Positions 17,526-25,873 of a stretch of 64,000 bases of DNA are shown here, in pieces; position 1 is the stretch's first letter; the number at the start of each line of letters is the position of its first letter. The DNA comes from Verrucomicrobiaceae bacterium (lineage in GTDB: Bacteria > Verrucomicrobiota > Verrucomicrobiia > Verrucomicrobiales > Verrucomicrobiaceae): the NCBI GenBank assembly GCA_027490195.1, contig JAIXYN010000085.1, positions 310,001 through 374,000 on the forward strand, read 5' to 3'. Both the position numbers and the translations under genes were made by a program. The notes under the pieces were generated by a model, which saw only the letters and a program-made list of their open reading frames with translations, was not told the origin of the DNA and did not search any database.

Positions 17526-17541
17526 GTCCGCGCCTGCGGAC
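17526..17541. repeat. Perfect hairpin between two metal-efflux genes
   Basis: GTCCGC, loop GCCT and GCGGAC pair perfectly. It sits in the 104-bp gap between the small secreted protein gene and the TolC-type gene on the minus strand. There is no following T-run, so a plain intrinsic terminator is not supported; an attenuator, mRNA-stabilising hairpin or dispersed element is possible. Confidence 0.4.
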
Positions 17542-17562
17542 CCGAAATTCAATCCCTTGCCC

Positions 17563-18066
17563 TCAACAACGCATGACGGTCCTGCCTGACTTCAGTGCAA
17601 GACCATGCGACCACGAACTCCTCTGCATACGCCCAACCACACCGTCAACAAAGGACGGCTTGGTGAGGTTGCAGTCCAAGACCAGCACAGGAACCGCCGC
17701 TTTGGCGATGCAACGCATGGACGAAAGCAGCCGCTGGGTGCTTGATGCATCATCAACGGGTTTGAATGCCAGCACATGATCTGAAGCACCGGATTCAGGC
17801 GCTACCGCAAAAGCGACCAGCACCCTGCAAAGAGCGTCGTGCTCGTGAGCAGTAAGTTCGGCGGTGGATTTACCCGCATGGGAAAGAACAACCTTCAGAG
17901 TGCCCTCATTGGAAACACCCACTTTGACCGCATGGTCACCATCAATCAATGCCGCCGCCATGCAGATGGCTGGCGCAATCCCGTGGGAGGAAAGCAGCCA
18001 GCCAAACAGCAGCAGCAGATGCACCAGCCTGCTTAAAGGCGTGGAGTGATGGCGATGTGCGTACAT
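17563..18066 (-). CDS. Small secreted His-containing protein within the metal efflux cluster
   Basis: The 167-residue protein has a His-rich N-region (MYAHRHHS), a hydrophobic signal segment at about residues 12-37, and a mature domain of about 130 residues with scattered His and acidic residues (IDGDH, LSHAG, AHEHDALC). Four Cys are present in the whole protein. I do not recognise the family. Small periplasmic proteins of this size are common in czc/cnr-type operons, where some sense or bind the metal. A similar job here is inference from position between the two RND pump genes. Confidence 0.65.
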   Translation of the reverse strand: MYAHRHHSTPLSRLVHLLLLFGWLLSSHGIAPAICMAAALIDGDHAVKVGVSNEGTLKVVLSHAGKSTAELTAHEHDALCRVLVAFAVAPESGASDHVLAFKPVDDASSTQRLLSSMRCIAKAAVPVLVLDCNLTKPSFVDGVVGRMQRSSWSHGLALKSGRTVMRC

Positions 18067-18133
18067 GTCAGGTCGTTGTTGAACTACCTAACATAGCCCG
18101 CCACCACTATCTAGCATGAAAAATTGAGCAAAA

Positions 18134-21100
18134 TCAGCCATCCGCTGACTCGGGCTTGTCCGGAGGTTCCGGGTTTTTCTTCTCATCCAGAGACATCATT
18201 GACTGTTGATCCGGGCCTTCGATGAGGACGTACTTGCTGTGCAAACCTTCTTCCCCAGCATCAAAATGGGGATATAGCACCGGAAGGATGAAGAGTGTGA
18301 GCAAGGTGGCTGTGATCAGTCCCCCGATGATGACACAGGCAAAAGGACGTGCCGTTTCCGCACCGACGGCGTGGGACAAAGCTGCAGGCAGCAGCCCCAA
18401 GGCAGCCATGGCAGCGGTCATCACAACCGGTCGTACACGACTGATGGCCCCCTCACGCACTGCCTCGGCCATGCGCATGCCTTCCTTGCGCAGTTCTCGA
18501 ATGCGTTCAACCAGCAGCACCCCGTTTTGAACCGACACGCCAAAGAGGGCGATGAAACCGACCAGTGCGGAGACTGACATCGCCAAACCCGCCAGTGGCA
18601 GGACTAGAATCCCGCCCACCGCAGCAAAGGGAACATTGAGCAGAATAAGAGTAGCGAGCTTCGCGGAATCAAAGGCGGTGAAGAGCAGGAAGAAAATAGC
18701 GACGAGGGTGATCGGCACCACCAGAATCAGGCGTTTTACGGCGCGCTGCTGGTTTTCAAAGGCACCCGTCCATTCCAAGCGAAACCCTTTGGGCAGAACG
18801 ACCTGCGCATTGACCTTCTGCTGGGCTTCAGCCACCAGCGTACCCAGATCGCGCCCGCGCACTGCGAGCTTCACGGCGGTCAAACGGGCATTTTCTTCGC
18901 GATAGATGCGGGCAAAGCCGGGCTTCACATCCACGGAAGCCAGAGCGCCTAGTGTGAGGCGCTCCCCATCGGATCCGGACACTGGAATGCGGCGAATGCC
19001 GTCAATGCTGGCAACTGAACGCGGGATCATTTTGACCACGAGATCAAAGGTGCGCTCACCTTCGAGCACCTTGGTGGCGACAGCACCGCCCATGGAGGTT
19101 TCGATGACGGATTGCACATCCGCCATCGACAATCCTACACGGGAGATGGCAGTCCTATCCACGGCAATCTGCACCTGCGGCTGTCCCATCAACCGGTCGG
19201 TGCCAACATCCGCAGCACCCTGGACGGTGTTCAGAATGTCCACGATTTGATCGGCGATCTGCTGGAGCTTCTCAGGTTCATCGCCGAAGATTTTCACACT
19301 CAGTTCAGACTTCACACCGGAGATGGCTTCATTGACGTTGTCCTCGATGATCTGGCTGAACTGGAACTGCACGCCAGGCACTTCGATGTTGAGTTTCGCC
19401 TTCATGGCTTTGACGAGGCCATCCCGGTCCTTGGCGGTCTTCCATTCCTCACGCGGATAAAGATCCACGGAAGTTTCAGCGACATCGAAACCATTGACGT
19501 CTGTGCCATCGTCCGGCCTGCCATTTTGTGTGATAATGGATTTGGATTCGGGGAAGGAGGCCAGCACACCGCGCATACGCCGCATGACCTGAGCGGACTC
19601 GGAGGGCGAGATGGTCTGCGGCAGGAAAGAGCGGATGTAGAGTGAGCCCTCGTCCAGCTTGGGCAGGAACTCCGTTCCGGTGTGAGAGGAAACAACACCC
19701 GCAACGGCCAGCATGGCCACACCGCTGATAACGACCATGCGACCATGCTTGAGCGCCCAACCAAGCGACGGGCGGTACACACGCAGGAGAAGGCGCACGA
19801 GCCATGACTCATGCTCTCCGGGGCCCTTCTTGAGCGCGTAACTGGCCAGCAGCGGCACAATGGTCAGCGCCAGAATGGTTCCAGCAATCAGAGCAAAGGT
19901 CAGAGTGAGAGCCATCGGCTTGAAGATTTTTCCTTCAACGCGCTGCATGGTGTAGAGCGGCAGGAAAGCCGTGAGGAGGATGGCCTTGGAAAAGAGGATG
20001 GGGCGCCCCATCTGCCCCACGGCCTTGGGCAGCAGTTTGAAGAGGGACTCTTTTTTATCCCGCCGTTCATGCATCATGCGCAGCAGGTCCTCGATCACCA
20101 CCACGGCGGAATCCACAATGATACCGAAGTCGATAGCCCCCATGGAAATAAGGTTGGCGGGAATGCCGCGCAGATCCAGCATGAGGAAGGCCCCCAGCAA
20201 CGACAGCGGCACCACAGCCGCCACCACCAGAGCAGAGCGTATGTTTCCCAGACCGAGAAACATGATGAGCACCAGCAGCACGAGCCCGATGCCGTCCGCC
20301 ATGTTTTTATGCACCGTGTGCAAGGTGCGGTTGATGAGATTGGTGCGGTCGTAATGCATGTGGATTTGCACTCCGGCAGGCAGAAACTTGGAGTTGATGA
20401 CGTCAATCTTTGCCCGTACTCCTTCAAGCACATCCATGGCGTTTTCGCCTTTGCGCAGCATGACAATGCCCTCGATGGCGTCATCCACATCGTAATGTTC
20501 GGCTGGAATGTTGCGGCCTACACGCCCAAGGCGCAGCTGTTCGCCGATAAGGACGCGGCCCAGATCTTTGACACGGATGGGAGTGCCACCACGTGTCTCG
20601 ACCGTGATCAGTCCAATATCTTCAAGCGACTGCACAAAGCCAAGGCCGCGAACGATGAACATTTCCGGCCCATGCTCAATGTAGGCGCCGCCCGCGTTTT
20701 TGTTACCGGCGGAGAGCGCGTCGAGCACCTGGCGCAGCGAGATGTCATAGGACAGCAGCTTCATGGGATCGATCAGCACCTGATACTGCTTGGTGGCACC
20801 GCCAAAGCCGATGACATCGACGACACCTGAAACGGTGCGCAGCTGGCGCTCGACGATCCAGTCCTGCACGGCGCGCAGTTCGGTGGACGGCATGCTCTTG
20901 GGTGCATCCAGCGTGTAGCGGTAAATCTCACCGACGGGCGTGGTGTCAGGCGAGAGGCTGGCATCCGCATCCGGAGGCAGATTGACACTGGAAAGCAGCT
21001 GGAAAGCCATGTTCCGGCAATAGGCGCGGTCGGCATCATCATCGAAAACAATGGTGACCTGGGAAAGGCCAAAGAGGGAGACCGAACGGATGGAAGACCG

Positions 21101-21331
21101 TTTGGGAATGCTGTTCATGGCATTCTCAATGGGCACAGTCACCAGGCGCTCCACCTCTTCAGCGGCACGCCCTGGCAGCAGCGTGATGATTTGTACCGAA
21201 ACATTGGTGACGTCGGGGTAAGCCTCAACTGGCAAGCGGTTGAAGGCCAGAGCACCGGCGAGTACAAAAAGCACCATCAGCGCAAAGGCGATGGGCCGGT
21301 GTTTAAGAACGTATTTGGTCAGCGTGCCCAT
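18134..21331 (-). CDS. HME-type RND metal efflux pump, inner-membrane subunit (second copy)
   Basis: This 1065-residue RND pump belongs to the heavy-metal branch. It opens MGTLTKYVLKHRPIAFALMV, followed by LPVEAYPDVTNVSVQI. The TM4 motif DFGIIVDSAVVVIED keeps both Asp and the Glu but has Ser where most CzcA-like proteins have Gly. The C-terminal tail after the last helix is longer than in the other pump (GLHSKYVLIEGPDQ and a Pro/Glu-rich end). It starts 5 bp after the adaptor gene, so adaptor and pump form a tight unit. It is clearly paralogous to, but well diverged from, the pump at 13040-16171. Confidence 0.92.
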   Translation of the reverse strand: MGTLTKYVLKHRPIAFALMVLFVLAGALAFNRLPVEAYPDVTNVSVQIITLLPGRAAEEVERLVTVPIENAMNSIPKRSSIRSVSLFGLSQVTIVFDDDADRAYCRNMAFQLLSSVNLPPDADASLSPDTTPVGEIYRYTLDAPKSMPSTELRAVQDWIVERQLRTVSGVVDVIGFGGATKQYQVLIDPMKLLSYDISLRQVLDALSAGNKNAGGAYIEHGPEMFIVRGLGFVQSLEDIGLITVETRGGTPIRVKDLGRVLIGEQLRLGRVGRNIPAEHYDVDDAIEGIVMLRKGENAMDVLEGVRAKIDVINSKFLPAGVQIHMHYDRTNLINRTLHTVHKNMADGIGLVLLVLIMFLGLGNIRSALVVAAVVPLSLLGAFLMLDLRGIPANLISMGAIDFGIIVDSAVVVIEDLLRMMHERRDKKESLFKLLPKAVGQMGRPILFSKAILLTAFLPLYTMQRVEGKIFKPMALTLTFALIAGTILALTIVPLLASYALKKGPGEHESWLVRLLLRVYRPSLGWALKHGRMVVISGVAMLAVAGVVSSHTGTEFLPKLDEGSLYIRSFLPQTISPSESAQVMRRMRGVLASFPESKSIITQNGRPDDGTDVNGFDVAETSVDLYPREEWKTAKDRDGLVKAMKAKLNIEVPGVQFQFSQIIEDNVNEAISGVKSELSVKIFGDEPEKLQQIADQIVDILNTVQGAADVGTDRLMGQPQVQIAVDRTAISRVGLSMADVQSVIETSMGGAVATKVLEGERTFDLVVKMIPRSVASIDGIRRIPVSGSDGERLTLGALASVDVKPGFARIYREENARLTAVKLAVRGRDLGTLVAEAQQKVNAQVVLPKGFRLEWTGAFENQQRAVKRLILVVPITLVAIFFLLFTAFDSAKLATLILLNVPFAAVGGILVLPLAGLAMSVSALVGFIALFGVSVQNGVLLVERIRELRKEGMRMAEAVREGAISRVRPVVMTAAMAALGLLPAALSHAVGAETARPFACVIIGGLITATLLTLFILPVLYPHFDAGEEGLHSKYVLIEGPDQQSMMSLDEKKNPEPPDKPESADG

Positions 21332-21336
21332 AGTGA

Positions 21337-22512
21337 TTAGTGTTGGGTGTTCTCTGTGCTGGTATTGGCGGTGCTGGTATTGGCATCAAGGAGGCTCTCC
21401 AGCACGAGCGCCCCTTCTGAGACCACGGCTTCGTCGGCCTTAAGTCCCTGGCTGACGAAGACGTTCCCGGCATCCTCCGCAGCGGTGGTGATGTGACGCA
21501 TTTCAAAGGTGGTCTCGGAGGCGCGCACAAACACGCAGGCTTTCCCCTCCCGCAAGAACACGGCCTTGATCGGCACCTGCGGCATCTTAGGAACTTGAGT
21601 GATGACATTCACATCCACATACATCTGCGCCTTCAGGAGCTTCTCCGGATTGGACACCGTGCCTCTAGCGACAACGGTCCGTGTATCAGGATTCAGAGAC
21701 TGCCCGATCACCGTGAGCGCCCCCGGGAAGATCTGGTTGCCATAAGCCCGGGAACGAATTTCCAGCTTTTGCCCCACCTGGAGGTTCGACAAATCCTGCT
21801 CGCTGACATCCAGGTAAACCCACAACGATTCAGGATCTGAGATGATGAACATCGGCGCAGCCACCACGGCCATGCCGGCCAGCATCTGGTCAGATCTCAC
21901 TTCCTGCCCTGGCTGCACACTGCGATCCACAATGACTCCATCCATGGGTGCTTTCAGTGCGAAAGCACCGTTCACATCACCGCCACGCCCGCCCCAGACG
22001 GCCAGACGCTCCACGGCACGGTCACGCTCTGATTGAGCGTCATCGAAAGCGTTCTGTGCCGTATCCATTTCTTTCTGAGGCAGCACGCCCTGCTTCAGCA
22101 AATCCCGGGTGCGGTCCAGCACTCTTTTAGCAAGTGCCAGATCCGCCTCTGACTTCACCGCATCTGCCTGCGCCTGGCCAAAATCCGGCGAAGTGATGCG
22201 GGCCAGTTCGTCCCCCACTTTCACCTTCTGCCCGCGCGCGCCTTTGATGCTGGCCACACGTCCGGCCAGAGGAGAGAAGACATTCGTGGTAACGTCCTCA
22301 TTCCAGACCAGCTTGCCAGTCAGGTGCAGGACCGCCGTGTCATTCTCTTTCGCCTGCTTAACACCGATCAACTTCAGCTGGGGATCACCCGCTGTAAAAA
22401 TCAGTTGGTTCTTTTCCACTTTGACTGGAAACGGATTTATTTCAACGACCGGAGCCGGTTTGCAGGCCGCCAGGAGCAGCGCCAGAAGACATGTGTATTT
22501 GATGATTTTCAT
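21337..22512 (-). CDS. RND efflux periplasmic adaptor lipoprotein (CzcB/CusB-like)
   Basis: The 391-residue protein is the membrane-fusion subunit joining the RND pump to the outer-membrane channel. It has a lipobox ending at Cys17 (LALLLAAC). The order then is a barrel-sandwich half motif (LAGRVASIKGARGQKVKVGDELARI), a helical hairpin (ALAKRVLDRTRDLLKQGVLP), the second half (APMDGVIVDRSVQPGQEV) and a beta-barrel region. No Met-rich copper-binding N-terminus of the CusB kind is visible, in line with the non-copper type of the pump. It is the only adaptor for two pumps in this cluster. Confidence 0.92.
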   Translation of the reverse strand: MKIIKYTCLLALLLAACKPAPVVEINPFPVKVEKNQLIFTAGDPQLKLIGVKQAKENDTAVLHLTGKLVWNEDVTTNVFSPLAGRVASIKGARGQKVKVGDELARITSPDFGQAQADAVKSEADLALAKRVLDRTRDLLKQGVLPQKEMDTAQNAFDDAQSERDRAVERLAVWGGRGGDVNGAFALKAPMDGVIVDRSVQPGQEVRSDQMLAGMAVVAAPMFIISDPESLWVYLDVSEQDLSNLQVGQKLEIRSRAYGNQIFPGALTVIGQSLNPDTRTVVARGTVSNPEKLLKAQMYVDVNVITQVPKMPQVPIKAVFLREGKACVFVRASETTFEMRHITTAAEDAGNVFVSQGLKADEAVVSEGALVLESLLDANTSTANTSTENTQH

Positions 22513-22524
22513 GAGTGAGTGGGT

Positions 22525-23880
22525 TTAGAAGTGGATGATCCAAATGCCGGCGGCACGATGAAGCTCGATAACTGCGCGGGCATGGTCGCTTTGTGCGTCG
22601 TAAAAACTCTGCCAGACCTCATTGGCCTTGCGCTGGGCATCCAGCAGCTCAAGCAGCGATGAGCCGCCTCGCTTGTAGCTGACCACCCGCTTTTCCAAGG
22701 CAGCATCGACATCCTTCAAAACGCCGCCTTGATAAAGATCCACGCGCTCGCGGGCGGTGCCATAGAGTGAAAGTGCCCGGCGCACATCCACGCCCGCCTG
22801 CACTTCTGCGGCGTCTAGGTCCAGCTGTGACTGGCTTGCCATGGCCTGGGACGCGACAATTCCTGCCTTATTTTGATTCCAGATCGGGAGTGGCAATGAG
22901 AACTGCAACCCTATCATGTTGTAATTCGGCTGGGGGGAGGTCGTATTGCCCGAGTAGGTGCTGTTAGTCCAACCCACGCCCACAGTCAGATCGGGAACAC
23001 GATTGGCTTTTTCCAGTTTGATGTTTTCGCCCGCTGCATCACGCCGATGGCGCATGGCCACGAGGTCCGGGCGGTTGCGGATGGCGCTGGAAAGCAGTTT
23101 GAAGAGATCCGTGCTTTGCGGAGTGACTTCCAGAGTCCCAACGGGCTGCCAGTGGGTGCTTGCAAACTGCGGCCCAAGAAAAGCATTGAGACCCAGTTCG
23201 GCATTCATGGCCTGAGCCTGAGCGTCTAGTAGCTCGGCCTCATATTGACGGACTTCGACGCGCGTCTGCAACAGATCCACGTCACTGATGTCTCCTGCCT
23301 TCTGACGCTCCTGCTGGGCCTGCAGGAGGTCCCGCAGGAGAGAGGCGGTGCGCTGATACTGAGAAGCCACCTGCCCCGAGGCAAGGGCATCTGCATAAGC
23401 GCCAGTGGCATCCAGGCGCAAATTTTGCAGGAAACTCTGCAGCGAGGAAGATACCGCCGCATAGTTTTTCCGGGCCACAAGCTGTCGTTCGCGCCGCTTG
23501 CCGCCCAGCTCAATGGTTTGTGAAATATACCCATTGTAAAAGCCCGGGAGCTTTTGCCCGCCGCTGTTTGAGACATCCCGCATGTTGCCGATTTGCAGCA
23601 CGGGATTTTGAAAAACCTTTGAGGCCATGATCTGAGCCTCGGCAATCGATACATTGTAGCGCTGTGACGCGTAGCCTAGGTTTGAAGCGGCCACTTTGTC
23701 CAAGTAATCCTCCAGCTTGATCGGCGTCCGCCGGGAAGTGGACTTGGTCAGTTCGGCCAGGCGTTCAGCGGAAGGTCCCTCAGAGCCTTCCGGCACAGAG
23801 GGAGATTGTGCAGCTGCAAGCAGTTGTTCCGAGAACAACAACAGAAGAAAAAGGTAACAAAGGTAACGGCAGGTTTTCAT
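22525..23880 (-). CDS. TolC-family outer-membrane efflux channel, first gene of the metal efflux cluster
   Basis: I place the start at the ATG at 23880. MKTCRYLCYLFLLLLFSEQLLAAA is then a clean signal peptide, and the 451-residue product has a normal TolC-family length. Longer open reading upstream has no support. The protein shows the two-fold outer-membrane efflux pattern: IKLEDYLDKVAASNLG, GYISQTIELGGKRR, GLQFSLPLPIWNQNKAGI and a C-terminal YKRGGSSLLELLDAQRKA. It lies 12 bp upstream of the adaptor gene, so TolC-type channel, adaptor and pump form the order czcC-B-A. Confidence 0.9.
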   Translation of the reverse strand: MKTCRYLCYLFLLLLFSEQLLAAAQSPSVPEGSEGPSAERLAELTKSTSRRTPIKLEDYLDKVAASNLGYASQRYNVSIAEAQIMASKVFQNPVLQIGNMRDVSNSGGQKLPGFYNGYISQTIELGGKRRERQLVARKNYAAVSSSLQSFLQNLRLDATGAYADALASGQVASQYQRTASLLRDLLQAQQERQKAGDISDVDLLQTRVEVRQYEAELLDAQAQAMNAELGLNAFLGPQFASTHWQPVGTLEVTPQSTDLFKLLSSAIRNRPDLVAMRHRRDAAGENIKLEKANRVPDLTVGVGWTNSTYSGNTTSPQPNYNMIGLQFSLPLPIWNQNKAGIVASQAMASQSQLDLDAAEVQAGVDVRRALSLYGTARERVDLYQGGVLKDVDAALEKRVVSYKRGGSSLLELLDAQRKANEVWQSFYDAQSDHARAVIELHRAAGIWIIHF

Positions 23881-24176
23881 AGAGTGTGGCGTCATTGATG
23901 ACATTTGGGTTGGAAAGTTAAGATTCATTTGCTGCGGCGCAGAGAAGAGGGTCGCTTTGCGACTATGAATGGGCAGGATCAGAATTATCATTGCCCAAAA
24001 ATAGCAGGCTCTTCTTGAGAGACCGTGTCGCACCCGTGAACTCAAAAAGGCAGTTAAAAACCGTCCCACATACCACGAAGGCAGCTTTAAGAACGGACTG
24101 TCCTATTTGTTAAATCATCGGAGCTCGACCAGGAACTTCCGGCGAAGCCCCTGCTACATTTTGCTGATCAATGGAG
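23881..24176. other. Intergenic region upstream of the metal efflux cluster
   Basis: These 296 bases hold no gene that I can support. They must contain the promoter for the minus-strand efflux genes. Visible features are the near-palindrome GTCATTGATGAC at 23891-23902, a perfect GTCGC-TTT-GCGAC hairpin at 23951-23963, and a GATAAT (minus strand, 23984-23989) that could be a -10 box but has no convincing -35. No metal-regulator box that I recognise is present. Confidence 0.4.
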
Positions 24177-24662
24177 TTAGTCGAGGTGCTTCCGCAGGCC
24201 CTCATTACTGATGGCCTCCCCAATAATGGTGTCTCCATTCAGAACCTGTACATGCCAACCATGGTAGCGGTGCCCAGATTCCTCGACAATTCTAGAGGAC
24301 CTGCCTTTGCGCTCGCTATGCATGGGGGTATATACAAAGGCGACCTTGGGAGTGACTAAGTCCGTGTACCTGCCGCTGGCATCGACGGCGATCTTCATAT
24401 CGCCAGATTTCTCAACCACGATGCTGTCCGAACCACGTCGGAGGTTGGCGGCATATAAAGTCCATTTCAGCGTCACTCCTTCCAGCTTGACGCCAGAGAG
24501 GTTGGTGACACGCACATTGAGCCAGTAAGCGCGGGTGACTTCGGCTTGTTTTTTGTCGGCGGTTTTGTTTTCACTGGCAGGTTTGACGTTGAGCATGACT
24601 GAACCGGCAGACGCAACACCGGTAAGCAGCAGGCTCCAAAGAATCGATAGAAGAGTGTTCAT
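24177..24662 (-). CDS. Small secreted hypothetical protein
   Basis: The 161-residue protein has a signal peptide (MNTLLSILWSLLLTGVASAG) and a mature domain with alternating polar and hydrophobic residues, suggesting a beta-sandwich. Its stretches YWLNVRVTNLSGVKLEGVTL and WTLYAANL resemble domains that interact with extracytoplasmic partners, but I do not recognise a family. The C-terminal part contains HRYHGWHVQVLNGD and ends in Asp. No Shine-Dalgarno sequence is obvious. It is on the same strand as, and about 300 bp upstream of, the metal efflux cluster. Confidence 0.68.
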   Translation of the reverse strand: MNTLLSILWSLLLTGVASAGSVMLNVKPASENKTADKKQAEVTRAYWLNVRVTNLSGVKLEGVTLKWTLYAANLRRGSDSIVVEKSGDMKIAVDASGRYTDLVTPKVAFVYTPMHSERKGRSSRIVEESGHRYHGWHVQVLNGDTIIGEAISNEGLRKHLD

Positions 24663-24878
24663 GATTAATGAATTTGGAATTCGTGATCTCGTGGAAGAAA
24701 AGTAACAGCGACATAGACTGACAGAGACCGAATCGGTCTTGCCGCGACGAAACTAAGAAGGCTGAAGCATACCACCTGCTGAACAACCCGTGTGTAGCAA
24801 TCCCCGTGCCTGTTTATGGCATACCCGCTGCTTTTTAGAGCATCCCTTGGGATTGCTCAGCAGCACTTTCTCACAACA

Positions 24879-25199
24879 TCAACAGCACTCCCTGCACAAC
24901 CAGCGGTGCAGGCGAACTCTAGTTTGAGCTTTGAATTTTTTTGCTTCTTCGAGCGAAAAATCCAAGTCCTTCGTCACCCACCGGACCTTCAAGCACTGCC
25001 CTGTCAGACTTAATGGGCCGCAATCCGAGAATGAATGATCACGCAGCCCACCAAGCTTCAACTCGACCTCATCATCATCCAGAACTAAGACGAGGTGAGA
25101 AGTGCCCTTCACCGCTGCTGCCCCTGACGACAAAGAGCATAGCTCAATGCCGAATGAGAGCAGGGTAACAACCGAAAGAATGTACAGGCACCAGCGCAT
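24879..25199 (-). CDS. Possible small secreted Cys-containing protein
   Basis: This open frame encodes 106 residues with a signal-like start (MRWCLYILSVVTLLSFGIEL) and a mature part containing LVLVLDDDEVELKLGG and a C-terminal CRECC. Codon use is less GC-rich at third positions than in the neighbouring genes and there is no Shine-Dalgarno sequence, so it may be spurious or recently acquired. I keep it because it has a plausible signal peptide and sits beside another small secreted protein on the same strand. Confidence 0.42.
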   Translation of the reverse strand: MRWCLYILSVVTLLSFGIELCSLSSGAAAVKGTSHLVLVLDDDEVELKLGGLRDHSFSDCGPLSLTGQCLKVRWVTKDLDFSLEEAKKFKAQTRVRLHRWLCRECC

Positions 25200-25296
25200 G
25201 TAGAGAACGGATAGAAGGGTCCCGTAGATTAACGAAGGTTTCCGATGGTGACTATCACAAATTTTAATTTTTCTTCACCCCATATCGGCTGATTCT

Positions 25297-25746
25297 TTAA
25301 CCCAATCCCGCCAGTTTGCGTCGCAGCTTGCGCATCAAGACGGCGTTACCCTCCAGCTCTTCCATCAACAGGGTCAGAACATCCAAGGTCTGACGGCTGA
25401 TGTGGTGCTCCATGCCTTCCACATCCTCGTGCACAGTTTGCGGATCGAGACCAAAACCCGCCAGCAGACGCGTCAAAACCTCATGCCGCCGCGCGATCTC
25501 TGCCCCCACCTTGCGCCCCTCATCGGTCAAAATCACCCCACGATACCGCTCATAGACCACAAAGCCTTCTGCATCGAGCTTCTGGATCATGTTCGTTACA
25601 CTGGCCTGTGAGATGCCCAGATTTTTGGCGATATCCACCACCCGCGCATACCCCTTCCCTTCGATCAGATTGTGGATCTGCTCCAGATAATCTTCGATGG
25701 CGGGCGAGTGAACATGCGCAGTGGGTTCTTGGCGCTTGGCGGGCAT
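25297..25746 (-). CDS. mntR: Manganese-dependent transcriptional repressor MntR
   Basis: MntR is a DtxR-family repressor that shuts off Mn uptake when Mn is sufficient. The 149-residue protein has the N-terminal winged helix (ARVVDIAKNLGISQASVTNMIQ) and the dimerisation domain, without the SH3 domain of DtxR. All six ligands of Bacillus subtilis MntR align: D19 and E22 (IEDYLEQI), H87 (RRHEVL), E109, E112 and H113 (VEGMEHH). An Asp at the first position marks the Mn type rather than the Fe-sensing DtxR type. I start at the ATG at 25746; a TTG one codon upstream is less likely. It is divergent from the Mn import operon and probably controls itself too. Confidence 0.94.
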   Translation of the reverse strand: MPAKRQEPTAHVHSPAIEDYLEQIHNLIEGKGYARVVDIAKNLGISQASVTNMIQKLDAEGFVVYERYRGVILTDEGRKVGAEIARRHEVLTRLLAGFGLDPQTVHEDVEGMEHHISRQTLDVLTLLMEELEGNAVLMRKLRRKLAGLG

Positions 25747-25804
25747 CAATGAATTTTAGCCGGGGCGTCTGCGGAGGCAAAGCGAATCCTTCCCCGTGAA
25801 AATG

Positions 25805-25818
25805 TTAGCCCAGGCTAA
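25805..25818. promoter_or_regulatory. Putative MntR operator 1 (perfect palindrome)
   Basis: TTAGCC-CA-GGCTAA is a perfect 6-bp inverted repeat in the gap between mntR and the outer-membrane barrel gene. The sequence resembles DtxR/MntR-family boxes, which are built on TTAG and CTAA ends. Confidence 0.75.
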
Positions 25819-25852
25819 AATTAACACTTGTGCTTTTCTCAGCCTGATGTTT

Positions 25853-25866
25853 TTAGCCCGGACTAA
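25853..25866. promoter_or_regulatory. Putative MntR operator 2 (near-perfect palindrome)
   Basis: TTAGCC-CG-GACTAA matches operator 1 except for one base in the right arm. It lies 48 bp from operator 1 (about 4.5 helical turns) and ends 7 bp before the ATG at 25874, which argues against translation starting further upstream. Confidence 0.7.
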
Positions 25867-25873
25867 CTTTCTA

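Noticed and set aside
19811-20830. A 339-codon plus-strand open frame inside the second RND pump gene
   Set aside because: His/Gln-rich antisense artefact; the RND protein on the other strand is complete and unambiguous.
23984-23989. GATAAT on the minus strand as the -10 box of the metal efflux promoter
   Set aside because: No acceptable -35 hexamer or MerR-type spacer dyad is present at the right distance, so I do not call a promoter.
25796-25873. Earlier start for the Mn operon barrel gene at 25796
   Set aside because: It would put both MntR palindromes inside the coding region, and the ATG at 25874 gives a clean signal peptide.
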